Shown here: positions 38,150 through 47,096 of the stretch, piece after piece | How the letters are laid out: the number at the start of each line of letters is the position of its first letter | Numbering within the stretch: position 1 is the stretch's first letter | IMG/VR virus record: IMGVR_UViG_3300005295_000002 | Span: 1 to 57,481 of that record | Strand: one strand, 5' to 3' | DNA: 57,481 nucleotides | Source of the DNA: a virus | The notes under the pieces: model-generated | What the model was told of the DNA's origin: nothing | The model's database searches: none | The model's input: only the letters and a program-made list of their open reading frames with translations | Made by a program: the position numbers and the translations under genes

Positions 38150-40854
38150 CACCGACCTCGAGCTCTCTGCTGACGTGCTTGTTCTCTGGCTAATTGACGA
38201 CTCAAGTCAACGATGTCTTGATCGCTGCGGATATGGGCCACACCGATTAGCGGGGCGTGATAGTTGTTGATCGGGGGAAGGTCATTGGATGTGTACGGAG
38301 TAGTGCGCTTTCTGGCCTTACTCCAATCAACACTGCCCGGGAACTCGGATCGTTGTTTATCTGCGTTAGGGTTATTGGGCTGCCGAATGGTTGGGACCCG
38401 AGTAGTAAGAGCCTGGACTCTCCTTACCTGTTGGCCAAGAGCACTAACCTTCTTCCGAATCTTCTTATGGATGTTATCCATGGCGACTTCGATGTGGCTG
38501 GGCGAATGAATGCCGAGACCATCCTTGAAGCCTTCCCAAAGACCAGACGCAAAGTTCTTCGCTGCGTTAAATGCCCCCACGACCAAGTCCTTGAATGCAC
38601 TGATGACCTTGCCAAGGATATCGATGATCAGCCCAGGCAATCCTGTGATGAGGTCGACGATACCATGGAAGATGGACGAGCCAATGCTAGCTGCAGTAGA
38701 AGCAAGAGTAACAGCTGCATTACCGAGGAAGGATCCGATCGAGGTGAGGACACCCCAGATCTGTCCTGGCAGATCCTTAATGAAATCCCAGATGCCTGAG
38801 AAGATACTTCCACCGATACTGATGGAAGCCTGGAGGATAGTCGGAATCGCATCGAACAGCAGTGCAATGATGTTTGCCAAGAGACGAATGATCTGGCCAG
38901 GCAGTCGGAAGATCTCTGTGACAAACGTCTTCACAAATTCAACGACAATGTTGAAGATGAGCTTGATAAGCTTAGCTCCCCAGATGATCAAGTTCTTGAT
39001 GATGGTGACCGTCCACCGGATGAAGAACCCGAGCGCATAACCAAGCGCATAACCAATGCGACCAGGAAGTGCCGTCATAAACCGAGCGACTGCACCAGTT
39101 GCCTTGCCGATTGCCGTAGAAACTGCACTGGCCGCAGTACTGATGGCATTGCCAACTCGACTCGGTAGATCAGTAAAGAATCGACCAACGGCCCCCGCCG
39201 CATTACCGATCTGATCTCCAATCCTACCGAAGAATCTACCCACGGCATCGACAGCGCCAGTAACAGCATCACCTACTGAGCTAAAGAACCTACCGATAGC
39301 TCCAGCGGCACTACTCACATAGCCAGGGATGCGCTTAAAGAACGCCTCAACCTTGCCAAAGACATCCTCGAAAAACTTAGGTGCAGCTCTGAAAATAGCT
39401 AGGACTTTGTCCCAGCCTTTCTGAATCTCCTGCCAAAGGAAGTTGATGAACTCCCTGAAGCTAGCAATACGAGTGTAAGCAAAGTAGAAGGCTGCAGCAA
39501 TAGCAGCGACAACAGCAATGACTAGAAGAAATGGGCCAATTGCAGCAAGAGCTCCTCCACCCGCAGCAGCCTCTCCAGCAGCAGCAACCCTAGCACCAGC
39601 TCCAAGCAGGCTGAAGGCATTCCGGATCTCTCCGATCACTCGGATAGCTCGAACCATGTTACCGATGGTCAACAAGAAACCACCGGCTAGAATAGCCAAG
39701 ACGCCAGCAAGTCCCAGCCCCACGAGAAGGGCTGTTTGAAGGGGAGCAGGCAGTTTTTGAATCAACTTGAGGAAGCCGGTGATGCCATCAACAATGCTCT
39801 GAAGACCCTTCTGAAGTGGACCCGAGCCAGTGATGAAGATAGCCTGCAGTGTGGCCTTGAGTCGCTTAATTGCTCCGTCGAGATTGTCGGTTCGCTTCGC
39901 AGCAACATCCTGAGCCGAAGTATCCGCAATCTCCTTCTGAAACTCATTGAACTTGTCAGTTCCTTGTTCTGCCAAGAAGAGAGCAGCAGTAACGGCGCGT
40001 GCACCAAAGATGGTGGTAGCAGCCTGAACCTTCTGCTCCTTTGTGAGACCCTTGATTGAGTTACCAAAGATCCCAAAGACTTCTGTCAGTGTCTTAGCAT
40101 TACCAGCAGCATCGTAGAACTGATTCGATCCATCTGCTGTAATGAGGCTCAAGGCCTTCATAGCTTCTTTGGCCTTCTTGGTCTGGGGAGTCAACTGCAG
40201 CATGATACGACGGAGCGAAGTACCTGCCGTTGAACCCTTAATCCCAGACTGACCGAGAAGTGAGATCGTTGTTGCTAGATCATCCACCTTGATACCAAGG
40301 GATGCAGCAATAGGGCCTGCATACTTCAGCGAAGTGGCAAAGTCATTGACATCGATCAACGAAGCATTGGCTGCACCAGCGATAATATCTGCTGACTTAG
40401 CAGCATCCTTAGCACCAAGCCCGAAGATTGCCCCAGTCGAGACAATGATCTCTGCAGCGTTCGTCAGACCAATGCCAGCTGCAGAAGCTAGATTAACAGA
40501 CGCCTCTCCCACACCATCGATGATGTCTTGGGTAGATACACCTGCCTTGGCAAGTTCCACGAATGAGTTAGCAAGCTCAATCGGGCCAAAGATTCCCTTG
40601 GTTCCGAGAGAGATAGCCTTCTCACGAAGAAGGTCGAGATCTTTCCCTGTCGTACCGGTGACAGCTGAGATGGTTGAGATTTCCTTCTCGAACTTAGCAC
40701 CGGTACCGACAATGGCACCGAAGGCTCCGACAGCAGCTTCACCTATGTTCAACAACCCAGCACCTGCCGACCGCAACGCCAAGTCAGCATTCTTCAGATT
40801 GCTTGTGTTGATTTTGATGGTACCTACCGCGGTACCTAGGTTATTGCCTGCCAT
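38149..40854 (-). CDS. tape measure protein
   Basis: 901 aa. TIKINTSNLKNADLALRSAG at the start, TP901-type phage tail tape measure core (about 40-340: GLGAKDAAKSADIIAGA), hydrophobic segment TALLVGLGLAGVLAILAGG (about 370-388), repeated VGRFFGRIGDQIGNAAGA units, and hydrophobic C-terminal half. Length predicts a tail of about 130-140 nm by the 1.5 Angstrom per residue rule. GGAGGTGAACG before the ATG. Confidence 0.92.
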   Translation of the reverse strand: MAGNNLGTAVGTIKINTSNLKNADLALRSAGAGLLNIGEAAVGAFGAIVGTGAKFEKEISTISAVTGTTGKDLDLLREKAISLGTKGIFGPIELANSFVELAKAGVSTQDIIDGVGEASVNLASAAGIGLTNAAEIIVSTGAIFGLGAKDAAKSADIIAGAANASLIDVNDFATSLKYAGPIAASLGIKVDDLATTISLLGQSGIKGSTAGTSLRRIMLQLTPQTKKAKEAMKALSLITADGSNQFYDAAGNAKTLTEVFGIFGNSIKGLTKEQKVQAATTIFGARAVTAALFLAEQGTDKFNEFQKEIADTSAQDVAAKRTDNLDGAIKRLKATLQAIFITGSGPLQKGLQSIVDGITGFLKLIQKLPAPLQTALLVGLGLAGVLAILAGGFLLTIGNMVRAIRVIGEIRNAFSLLGAGARVAAAGEAAAGGGALAAIGPFLLVIAVVAAIAAAFYFAYTRIASFREFINFLWQEIQKGWDKVLAIFRAAPKFFEDVFGKVEAFFKRIPGYVSSAAGAIGRFFSSVGDAVTGAVDAVGRFFGRIGDQIGNAAGAVGRFFTDLPSRVGNAISTAASAVSTAIGKATGAVARFMTALPGRIGYALGYALGFFIRWTVTIIKNLIIWGAKLIKLIFNIVVEFVKTFVTEIFRLPGQIIRLLANIIALLFDAIPTILQASISIGGSIFSGIWDFIKDLPGQIWGVLTSIGSFLGNAAVTLASTAASIGSSIFHGIVDLITGLPGLIIDILGKVISAFKDLVVGAFNAAKNFASGLWEGFKDGLGIHSPSHIEVAMDNIHKKIRKKVSALGQQVRRVQALTTRVPTIRQPNNPNADKQRSEFPGSVDWSKARKRTTPYTSNDLPPINNYHAPLIGVAHIRSDQDIVDLSRQLAREQARQQRARGR

Positions 40855-40866
40855 CGTTCACCTCCT

Positions 40867-41163
40867 TTAGGCGGTATTACTGGTTTTGGTAACTCCGGAT
40901 TTGCCCCGCATCGACCGGAATCTCTTCTCGATCGGGACATCCAGCAAAGCTAACAGCTTAGCCTTTTGTTTCTTGGCGGTTTCTTTGGCATTCTTGCCTT
41001 CAATGCTCTCGAGCTCACTGACAACGTGATTACCCCACGTCGCAACTGCCTCATCGAAGCAGTAGGCGTGGTAGTCATTCTCAATGTTCATCAAGGCACT
41101 GGGCCTACAATGCCAGAGTTGACTATGCTGGTAGAGTCCCCACATCTGTGACAAATTCTTCAC
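40867..41163 (-). CDS. tail assembly chaperone, frameshifted C-terminal part
   Basis: 98 aa frame after the chaperone 41695-41123, in the frame reached by a +1 (or -2) shift in the overlap 41163-41123. SQMWGLYQHSQLWH, then YDEAVATWG-like text, fits the T part of lambda G-T chaperones. No ribosome site for separate start. Made only as fusion is the usual mechanism. Confidence 0.75.
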   Translation of the reverse strand: MKNLSQMWGLYQHSQLWHCRPSALMNIENDYHAYCFDEAVATWGNHVVSELESIEGKNAKETAKKQKAKLLALLDVPIEKRFRSMRGKSGVTKTSNTA

Positions 41164-41695
41164 GAAACTTGGTCAGATCGCTCGTACCTCCGACGGCGAA
41201 GTTGAAGATGAACATCTTGTCCTCCATCACAACCTCATCCACGTACAGGATGTTGGCATCCCGGTCAGGGTGATCGAAGGGAAGAATTTGTCCCTGTTGA
41301 TCCACCGGAGCTGGGCTGACTTGGGGATCGATGGTGCAGAAGACGCAGACATCATCAAACAGTTGGAGAACCGTGCCGATCATCGCCGGGTCCATCTGGA
41401 GATCTGCAATCTGCTGCTGAGAAGGAGCTTGGCCTTTGGCCATGGCTTCTTGAACGAGAGGCATGAGTTCGTTGGGGATCATGCCGTTCATGAGAAATAC
41501 CTGCAACCCGGGTGCTCGTACCAAGGCAGTGTTTCCACTCGGCACAGTAACAAGCGTGCCCCCGACAGTGGCCTTTTTCCACCCGGAGGCGGCTGAAGGC
41601 TGTGTGGGAGCACGCGAAGCGACAGACTGAGGCACCGGACGCCGATTCGGCGAGGGCTTGTCTTGGGTTGTGTTGACTTTTGGCTTTGTAGCCAT
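41123..41695 (-). CDS. tail assembly chaperone (G-like)
   Basis: 190 aa. AGGAGGTCAGAAAG before the ATG. N-terminal Pro/Ser-rich 40 residues, then ALVRAPGLQVFLMNGMIPNEL and FVTDVGTLPA-end. Lies just before the frameshift overlap with the 98-aa frame. Binds tape measure and guides tail tube growth. Confidence 0.8.
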   Translation of the reverse strand: MATKPKVNTTQDKPSPNRRPVPQSVASRAPTQPSAASGWKKATVGGTLVTVPSGNTALVRAPGLQVFLMNGMIPNELMPLVQEAMAKGQAPSQQQIADLQMDPAMIGTVLQLFDDVCVFCTIDPQVSPAPVDQQGQILPFDHPDRDANILYVDEVVMEDKMFIFNFAVGGTSDLTKFREEFVTDVGTLPA

Positions 41696-41738
41696 CTTTC
41701 TGACCTCCTAGGGTTCCGAAGATTGGTTGTGTGCTGGT

Positions 41739-42584
41739 TCAGGACGCGGGTGCGCCGGCTCGGATGGTTGCAACAGCGGCAGAACCGCCGGTGAGTGAGC
41801 CAACAGTCAAGGTGACCTGAGCGACGTTTGTCGCAGCCAGAGTGCCCTTGAACTCGATGACGTAGTTGCTGATGTCGCCGGTAAGAGCAACATCGCCCGG
41901 TGCAATGTTCGAGAGAGCCTCGAGCAAGGTTGTGATCTGGGCGAGGGTAGTTGTACCTGCAGTGATGTTGCCGGTGGTCTGAGCGGAGTAGGTGATGGTG
42001 TATGTTCCACCAGTCGCCGAAACGATCACCTGCTGCAGTTCGTTGACACCGGCAGTGATGCCAGCCTCAGTCTCGTTCCAAGTGATCTTGTACAGGTCAC
42101 CATCTTCGTTGCCGAGGCCTTGTCCACTGCACTTCGTGATGAAGAAGCCGCCGTCAGCGAACTCCCCTTCGAGAGTGTCGGTCACCTTCGCCTTGTAGAT
42201 CACCACGTGAGTGTCTCCATCGACGTCGTTGATCGATTGACCCTCGATCTTGAAGTATGGCCGGCTCTGACTGACGTTCTTGAGCAGCGACTTTGTCTGG
42301 CTCGGCGTGACGCCGGTGTTGTCCAGAGTGCCGCCGGTCAGAACGTGCCAGGCCTCCAGGGAAATACCGCCAGCCTCGATGTCGAAGTTGACGGTCGGTC
42401 CCTTGCCGTGGATGGCAACGAGGCGATCGTCGCCCCGCAGTTCCTCGAACTCCTCTGCCTCACTGAAGCTCAGAGTCTGAGAAACAGGAAGGTCGACTGA
42501 AGTTCCGAGGCTGTCATCCGAGTTGATCGGCGTGAGCTTGACGTCCCTGAGGCCGTAAGGCAGCGCCGGATCTGCTAAGGTCAT
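41739..42584 (-). CDS. major tail protein
   Basis: 281 aa from ATG 42584 (AGAAAGGACCGCTA). Residues 1-160: tail-tube fold text (LPYGLRDVKLTPI, LSFSEAEEFEELRGDDRLVAIHGKGP, VNFDIEAGGIS). Residues 200-281: Thr/Gly-rich extension, perhaps an Ig-like knob on the tail surface. Position between tail terminator and chaperones is canonical. Confidence 0.85.
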   Translation of the reverse strand: MTLADPALPYGLRDVKLTPINSDDSLGTSVDLPVSQTLSFSEAEEFEELRGDDRLVAIHGKGPTVNFDIEAGGISLEAWHVLTGGTLDNTGVTPSQTKSLLKNVSQSRPYFKIEGQSINDVDGDTHVVIYKAKVTDTLEGEFADGGFFITKCSGQGLGNEDGDLYKITWNETEAGITAGVNELQQVIVSATGGTYTITYSAQTTGNITAGTTTLAQITTLLEALSNIAPGDVALTGDISNYVIEFKGTLAATNVAQVTLTVGSLTGGSAAVATIRAGAPAS

Positions 42585-42781
42585 TAGCGGTCCTTTCTTT
42601 GTTCTTGTGTGGGTGGTGCCTTGAACTTGAGAGTTTCGACAAGCTCCCCGGTTTTCGGATTGAAACGATGGAGGATCACAACCCCAGGACGCTTCCCACA
42701 CCACCGACTCTTGCAGGGGAGTTCGACAAGCCCCTCATCAGTGACTCGTGCGGCAAGACCGCCCTGGCATCGCAGGTCCAT
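42584..42781 (-). CDS. small zinc-binding protein (Com-like)
   Basis: 65 aa. LRC, then LPCKSRWCGKRPGVV-LHRF, is the zinc-ribbon text of small phage proteins like Mu Com found next to head-tail genes. Shares one base with major tail protein start. Function unknown. Confidence 0.65.
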   Translation of the reverse strand: MDLRCQGGLAARVTDEGLVELPCKSRWCGKRPGVVILHRFNPKTGELVETLKFKAPPTQEQRKDR

Positions 42782-42796
42782 CGTCCGTGCGCTTCC

Positions 42797-43132
42797 CTAC
42801 GCGTCGAGATCGACTTGATCGGTCGATGACTCATCATCATCGTCCGCTTCGCTCAGGGAATCGCTCGCCGAGCTATCAGGATCGTCCTCGCCCGAATTGT
42901 CATCATCATCGAGCACAACTTCGACCTCATCAGTCGGTGCCGTCATGATGGCGAACTCGGTGGGAAGAGCAGTCAGAAGTGCATCGCACACCTCTTGGCT
43001 GAGATCGAGGGTATGGTCCGGACCTTCCCAGGTCAGGGTCCCTTCTGTATACGGCACGTTGATCTGCTTCAGATCTTGTGGCCGTAGGATGCGGCGGTGG
43101 TCTTTGCGACCAGCGAGATAACGGATTTTCAT
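42797..43132 (-). CDS. hypothetical acidic protein in head-tail region
   Basis: 111 aa, starting MKIRYLAGRKDHRRILRPQD at ATG 43132 (GAGGAGGCCACC). The longer ORF overlaps the tail terminator gene and is rejected. Small N-terminal domain (strand-rich, about 1-65), then very acidic tail (DDDDNSGEDDPDSS). Possibly a tail completion accessory protein. Confidence 0.7.
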   Translation of the reverse strand: MKIRYLAGRKDHRRILRPQDLKQINVPYTEGTLTWEGPDHTLDLSQEVCDALLTALPTEFAIMTAPTDEVEVVLDDDDNSGEDDPDSSASDSLSEADDDDESSTDQVDLDA

Positions 43133-43142
43133 GGTGGCCTCC

Positions 43143-43538
43143 TCAGACCCTGTAGACAACTGCGATTCTGACGAATCGAAGAATGGTGCCAAGGTCTTCG
43201 TCTCGGAAGTCCTCGCTGGTTTCGACGATAGTGCTTCGGATGACTCCGGCAGTTTCGTCTTTGACCTTGTTGAACGTGGCATCGATGTATCCGATCATGG
43301 TGTCGATCTGGAGATAGTCGCCCGGCTTATCCTCAGCGAAGATCATGAAGGTCTCAGTTCGGCAAGCAACCCCATCATCGCCACGGACCGTATCAGTAAT
43401 CCCTGTCGATCGGTACAGGATGAACGGCTTCTCTTCGGGAACTTTCTTGATCGTCGTTGAACCCCAGATGCGCGTTGAGACCAAAGCAGCCAAGGACGTG
43501 TTAGCGACGAGTTTCGTGTAGACCCAGGTTCGATTCAT
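43143..43538 (-). CDS. tail terminator-like protein
   Basis: 131 aa. NTSLAALVSTRIWGS and KPFILYRSTG plus TFMIFAEDKPGDYLQID, DATFNKVKDE fit phage tail terminator (gpU-like) proteins. Located between the gp10-like connector and tail proteins; overlaps the former by ATGA. Confidence 0.75.
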   Translation of the reverse strand: MNRTWVYTKLVANTSLAALVSTRIWGSTTIKKVPEEKPFILYRSTGITDTVRGDDGVACRTETFMIFAEDKPGDYLQIDTMIGYIDATFNKVKDETAGVIRSTIVETSEDFRDEDLGTILRFVRIAVVYRV

Positions 43539-43963
43539 GGGTAATAGATGTCGCTTATCATGCCGTTCATCTTCTCCAACAGCTTCGGTCCTATGGCATC
43601 TACCGTAGGAATGATGATCGCATATCTACCACCCCAACGAACTTCCAGCCAGATACCGTAATCTACGGTGTGGAATAGATCCACTTCAAGGCTGTCATCG
43701 TCGATACTGGCCTCAGCCTGTAAGCCTCGACGAGCATCCCCTGTTCGATCTTCCCATGGCGCATTAGCCACGGCGTACTCAACTAGTTCTGTCGCAAAGT
43801 CGGCGGCTACTTCAGCCATACCAGTAGAGGTCTTGAAAGCGAAGTTAGCCAGGCCAGCTGTCAAAGTGTCGGCGGTGAAGAAGTAGTTGGACTCATGTGG
43901 ACGATGCTTGCGATATCGCCCTGTTCGATTGTCTCTGTACTTCCTAGTTGAACCGTAAGGCAT
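43535..43963 (-). CDS. HK97 gp10-like connector protein
   Basis: 142 aa. FVxxLVEYAVANAPWEDRTGDARRGL-like text (TELVEYAVANAPWEDR, TGDARRG) and YGIWLEVRWGGRYAIIIPTVDA match the HK97 gp10 / neck protein family. Connects tail to head. Basic N-terminus. Overlaps tail terminator by ATGA. Confidence 0.8.
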   Translation of the reverse strand: MPYGSTRKYRDNRTGRYRKHRPHESNYFFTADTLTAGLANFAFKTSTGMAEVAADFATELVEYAVANAPWEDRTGDARRGLQAEASIDDDSLEVDLFHTVDYGIWLEVRWGGRYAIIIPTVDAIGPKLLEKMNGMISDIYYP

Positions 43964-43965
43964 CT

Positions 43966-44382
43966 CTACCCCCGGTAAAGAACTCCAGCCTGAGAACGAT
44001 CCCAGGACCGAGCAGATACGAAAGCAACTTCGTACTTGCCGGGCTCGAGACGGTCAGTGGTGGGACTGATATCGGTGGATGGATCGAAAGTGTCACCCAG
44101 AGCAATGTCCAAGTCACGACGAAAGATGAGGATGTAATGGATGTATTCCACACGATCTTCACCGAATGTCTGGGGAGTGAAACGGTACTCCTGAGTCAAT
44201 CGCCGCTTGAACGGATAGACCATGAACTCCTGCGGTCCGATCGCAATGACTCCAGCATCAACCAAACCTCCTGCGCCGCTCGCCACTTGGACGGGTCGCT
44301 GAAGATCAATGTTAATGGGGTCAGTGTCGATGAACGCGTCAAGTAACCGATCTCGAGCCTTCTGCTCAGACCAGCTAGCCAT
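43966..44382 (-). CDS. head closure/neck protein
   Basis: 138 aa from ATG 44382. EQKARDRLLDAFIDTDPINI, GQRPQEFMVYPFKRRL-like text (QEFMVYPFKRRL) and YIHYILIFRRDLDI suggest a head closure protein. The longer frame upstream overlaps the connector gene and is rejected. Lies in the canonical place between connector and gp10. Confidence 0.65.
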   Translation of the reverse strand: MASWSEQKARDRLLDAFIDTDPINIDLQRPVQVASGAGGLVDAGVIAIGPQEFMVYPFKRRLTQEYRFTPQTFGEDRVEYIHYILIFRRDLDIALGDTFDPSTDISPTTDRLEPGKYEVAFVSARSWDRSQAGVLYRG

Positions 44383-44716
44383 TCGGGTTGCCTTCTCGAA
44401 TGATGTGACCCATACGGGCACGACCTCGACCTGGTGTTGGAACGTAAGCAACAAACCGATCGATCATGCGTAGAGCCTGGCGATGAAGGTCGCTGAGTGT
44501 TCTTGCTGCGTTACCTTCATTGACATCGACCATGTTGGCGAGGTTGGCAGCTTTTTCAATCCAGCCATAATAGGCAGCTGCGTTGGGATCGTCGTTCCCT
44601 AGTTCGAGGAAGTCTTCGACCTCGTCGTCGGTGAACATGGTATCTGCGTCCGTACCACCAGTAGGAATTGACTCCCCGATGAGTGCTCGCGTTCTCTGCC
44701 CGGTGGTACGGTTCAC
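44375..44716 (-). CDS. head-tail connector (gp6-like)
   Basis: 113 aa. MFTDDEVEDFLELGNDDPNAAAYYGWIEKA, helical with ARTLSDLHRQALRMIDRF, fits small HK97 gp6-type adaptor proteins. Follows the capsid and SAP-like gene. Forms the ring under the portal. Confidence 0.7.
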   Translation of the reverse strand: MNRTTGQRTRALIGESIPTGGTDADTMFTDDEVEDFLELGNDDPNAAAYYGWIEKAANLANMVDVNEGNAARTLSDLHRQALRMIDRFVAYVPTPGRGRARMGHIIREGNPNG

Positions 44717-44727
44717 AGACCCCCCTT

Positions 44728-45171
44728 TCAGTCGTCGTTCTCGTCGTCCGAGTCATCCTCGGTGTCGCCTTCGTCTTCCATCTCGGGACCGGCGACTAGG
44801 TCCTCGGGAAGGGTTTCGTGCATGTCGTGGCGACGCAGGCGAGCAATGAAGTCGTCTCTGCCGCCCTCAAGGCTCAAACCTCGCCTGGACAGCTCGGCTC
44901 TCCGTTTGTCGTTGTTCCAGCCGGCATCGGTGGTATATGTCTCTTCCTCGTCGTCGTCGACGATACCACCCTTCCGCTCGATCTTCGGAGCGTCTTGGTC
45001 GTCGATCGACTTGGCTTTTGGGGCAGCTGGGACTTTCTTGCCCCGCTTGCCCGGTGCCTTCTCGGGACGATCGATGTGCTTCGGAAGCTTGTTGCGAGAG
45101 AAGAGATACCAGATCTCATGCTCGGTGAGGTCGCCGTCATCGATACGGCTTTTTGGGATGTGCAGTGACAC
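44728..45171 (-). CDS. acidic head protein with SAP-like motif
   Basis: 147 aa from GTG 45171 (GAAAGGTTGGAGAAG just before); an upstream TTG start is possible. Residues 1-60 EIWYLFSRNKLPKHI, then Lys-rich linker, then RRAELSRRGLSLEGGRDDFIARLRRHDM-type text (RAELSRRGLSLEGGRDDF), a SAP-like helix-turn-helix near residues 92-120, then acidic tail. Common type of accessory protein after the capsid gene in actinophages. Confidence 0.65.
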   Translation of the reverse strand: MSLHIPKSRIDDGDLTEHEIWYLFSRNKLPKHIDRPEKAPGKRGKKVPAAPKAKSIDDQDAPKIERKGGIVDDDEEETYTTDAGWNNDKRRAELSRRGLSLEGGRDDFIARLRRHDMHETLPEDLVAGPEMEDEGDTEDDSDDENDD

Positions 45172-45252
45172 CTTCTCCAACCTTTCGTGTGAGAGATCAA
45201 CGGGCCCAGGGGCCAAAGCTGGTTAGAACTCTGGCCCCCAGGAAGTTGTTGA

Positions 45253-46443
45253 TCAGTAGACGTAGTCCGTCGGAATGTCGTACGTCGGGTCGGTGGCGAT
45301 CTGCATGACCACACCTGCGCCTCGGTGGCGAACACCAGTCCCGAATCCGTGGAGGTAGTACGAGTCGATCAACGGGTAATCGTTGTCGGCTCCCTTCACG
45401 AGCTTGAGACCCCGGAGACTCGCCTTCTCGTGCTGACGGATGCCCACCGGGTTGCCGAGGTTGTTCTCGCCTCCCGTTGCGAATCCCAGCATGTAGCCGG
45501 CGGGGATGTACTCCTCCATCACGATGCTGGCGGTGCCGTACGTACCGATGGTGATGAGACCCGGCAGGTTGGCAATCGCTGGCGCCCCGATGATTCCACC
45601 GTTTGCCGGCAAGATGATGCCGCCGCCCGTGTAGTTGGGGTTCGGGATGAAGTCGAACTTGTCACCGTTGGCTCGGCTGAAGTCCTGGATGGTGTCGGCT
45701 TCCTGCTCGTTGACCATGACGACCAAGCGATAGCCGCGTTGTGCGGTGTAGCCGTGGTGGGTCATGTGCACGATCATGTCGTCCAGGTCGCCGGAGTCGA
45801 CGACAGTCGCTCCAGAGGTGAGGAAGTGATCGTGCCCCGAGGTGAAGGTCGTGGTCTTCCACTTCGGCGGCACCTGGGTGTCTCCGTTGTAGAAGCCATA
45901 GACATTGACCGACTCTCCGTCGATGTCGGCAACGTTGGTCACGTTGCTGAACACCCGAGCCATGATCTTCGTGAAGAGCAGGCGGTTGTCGGCCTCCAGG
46001 GCCTCGTTGTTGAGAGCAGAGACCTGCTCCTGAGTTGCCTCGGCGAGGAACATCCAGGTGTAGCGGACAGCCAAGTCCCACCAGCGGAAGTCGTAGCCCA
46101 TCCGGAAGGATGGCCCGAGGCGGATGCCGGTTGGCACACCGAACTCAGTTGCTTCCTGGAAGTTGCCCTCAGTCGGATAGCGAACTCCCTCAACCAACGC
46201 CGTGACGTTGAACGTCAGGAGGTTGGTCAGAGCATCTCGCTGGGCGTTCCAGACGCGGATGACCTTCTGGAACTCGTCCCACATCCGATTCAGCGGGAAA
46301 CCATCCGTGGTCTCCGTGATGACATCGCCTCGTTCGTTGTAGCCTTCCTCCCGACCACGAAGGCCCTGGAATCCGGTCATGTCGAACGGCATGCCCTGCA
46401 GCATCTTGAGGTCGGCAGGGGTGAACGTCTTGAGTTTGTTCAT
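45253..46443 (-). CDS. major capsid protein
   Basis: 396 aa. Follows scaffold and decoration genes; strong GC-rich coding. Text such as GRNEEGYNERGDV-like (GREEGYNERGDVITETT), VVMVNEQEADTIQDFSRANG and MVVEEYIPAGYMLGFATGG fits HK97-fold capsid proteins of actinophages (P-domain and E-loop length typical). No fused protease seen. Confidence 0.85.
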   Translation of the reverse strand: MNKLKTFTPADLKMLQGMPFDMTGFQGLRGREEGYNERGDVITETTDGFPLNRMWDEFQKVIRVWNAQRDALTNLLTFNVTALVEGVRYPTEGNFQEATEFGVPTGIRLGPSFRMGYDFRWWDLAVRYTWMFLAEATQEQVSALNNEALEADNRLLFTKIMARVFSNVTNVADIDGESVNVYGFYNGDTQVPPKWKTTTFTSGHDHFLTSGATVVDSGDLDDMIVHMTHHGYTAQRGYRLVVMVNEQEADTIQDFSRANGDKFDFIPNPNYTGGGIILPANGGIIGAPAIANLPGLITIGTYGTASIVMEEYIPAGYMLGFATGGENNLGNPVGIRQHEKASLRGLKLVKGADNDYPLIDSYYLHGFGTGVRHRGAGVVMQIATDPTYDIPTDYVY

Positions 46444-46459
46444 CGTTTAACTACCCTCC

Positions 46460-47059
46460 TCAGGGTGTCAGGAGTCCGGCGGACTCGAGGCGGGTGAGAA
46501 TCGTGTTGATCTTGGCCGTCAGGTCAGCGAAGTTGTTGTTCAACGCTGGAACCATGACAGCAGCAATGTCATCACGAAGCGCGTCAGCGGTGGCCGGCGC
46601 GTCGGTTGGGGCAGCAATGGCGGCGACAGTGTCGTTACCAGTCCCGCCGGTGCTGTCGGTGAGATGGACGACGGCTGTCTGGTCGCCGACCACGTTGGTT
46701 GCCTGAGCGGCAGTTCCAACACGAACGACGAGCCGGTCGGCCTCGACCGTTTCTCCGACTGGGTAGATCGAAGGAGTCGAGCTGATGACTCCCGTCGTTG
46801 CGTGGGCGTAGTAGCGAGTGCCAGCCACACCTCCGAATTCGACGAGTTCACCTGCCGTCATGCAATCGATTGGCTGCCCTGCAACCATGTCGAATGGAGC
46901 GCAAATCACTCCACTGATCCCTGTCTGACCGGGTCCGGCAACCACTCGACCGCTGCTGTTCAGACCGACGCCCAAGGGGGCAGCGGCACCTGTGTATGCA
47001 GCGTTGAGGGGCGCACGGAAACCGCCAGAGATCGGATCGTACTTGTCAATCCTGGCCAC
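46460..47059 (-). CDS. head decoration protein
   Basis: 199 aa. N-terminal 115 residues: GFRAPLNAAYTG, GRVVAGPGQTGISGVI, YPVGETVEADRLVVRVGTAAQ, the DUF2190-like decoration fold; C-terminal 40 residues helical (NNNFADLTAKINTILTRL), possibly a trimer stalk. Directly upstream of capsid. Confidence 0.75.
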   Translation of the reverse strand: MARIDKYDPISGGFRAPLNAAYTGAAAPLGVGLNSSGRVVAGPGQTGISGVICAPFDMVAGQPIDCMTAGELVEFGGVAGTRYYAHATTGVISSTPSIYPVGETVEADRLVVRVGTAAQATNVVGDQTAVVHLTDSTGGTGNDTVAAIAAPTDAPATADALRDDIAAVMVPALNNNFADLTAKINTILTRLESAGLLTP

Positions 47060-47096
47060 TTGGCCTTCCTTCCTGTTGGTTTCTGAGTTATTGCAC

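Noticed and set aside
45325-46497. 390-aa plus-strand open frame
   Set aside because: Antisense shadow of the major capsid gene, caused by GC-rich codon use.
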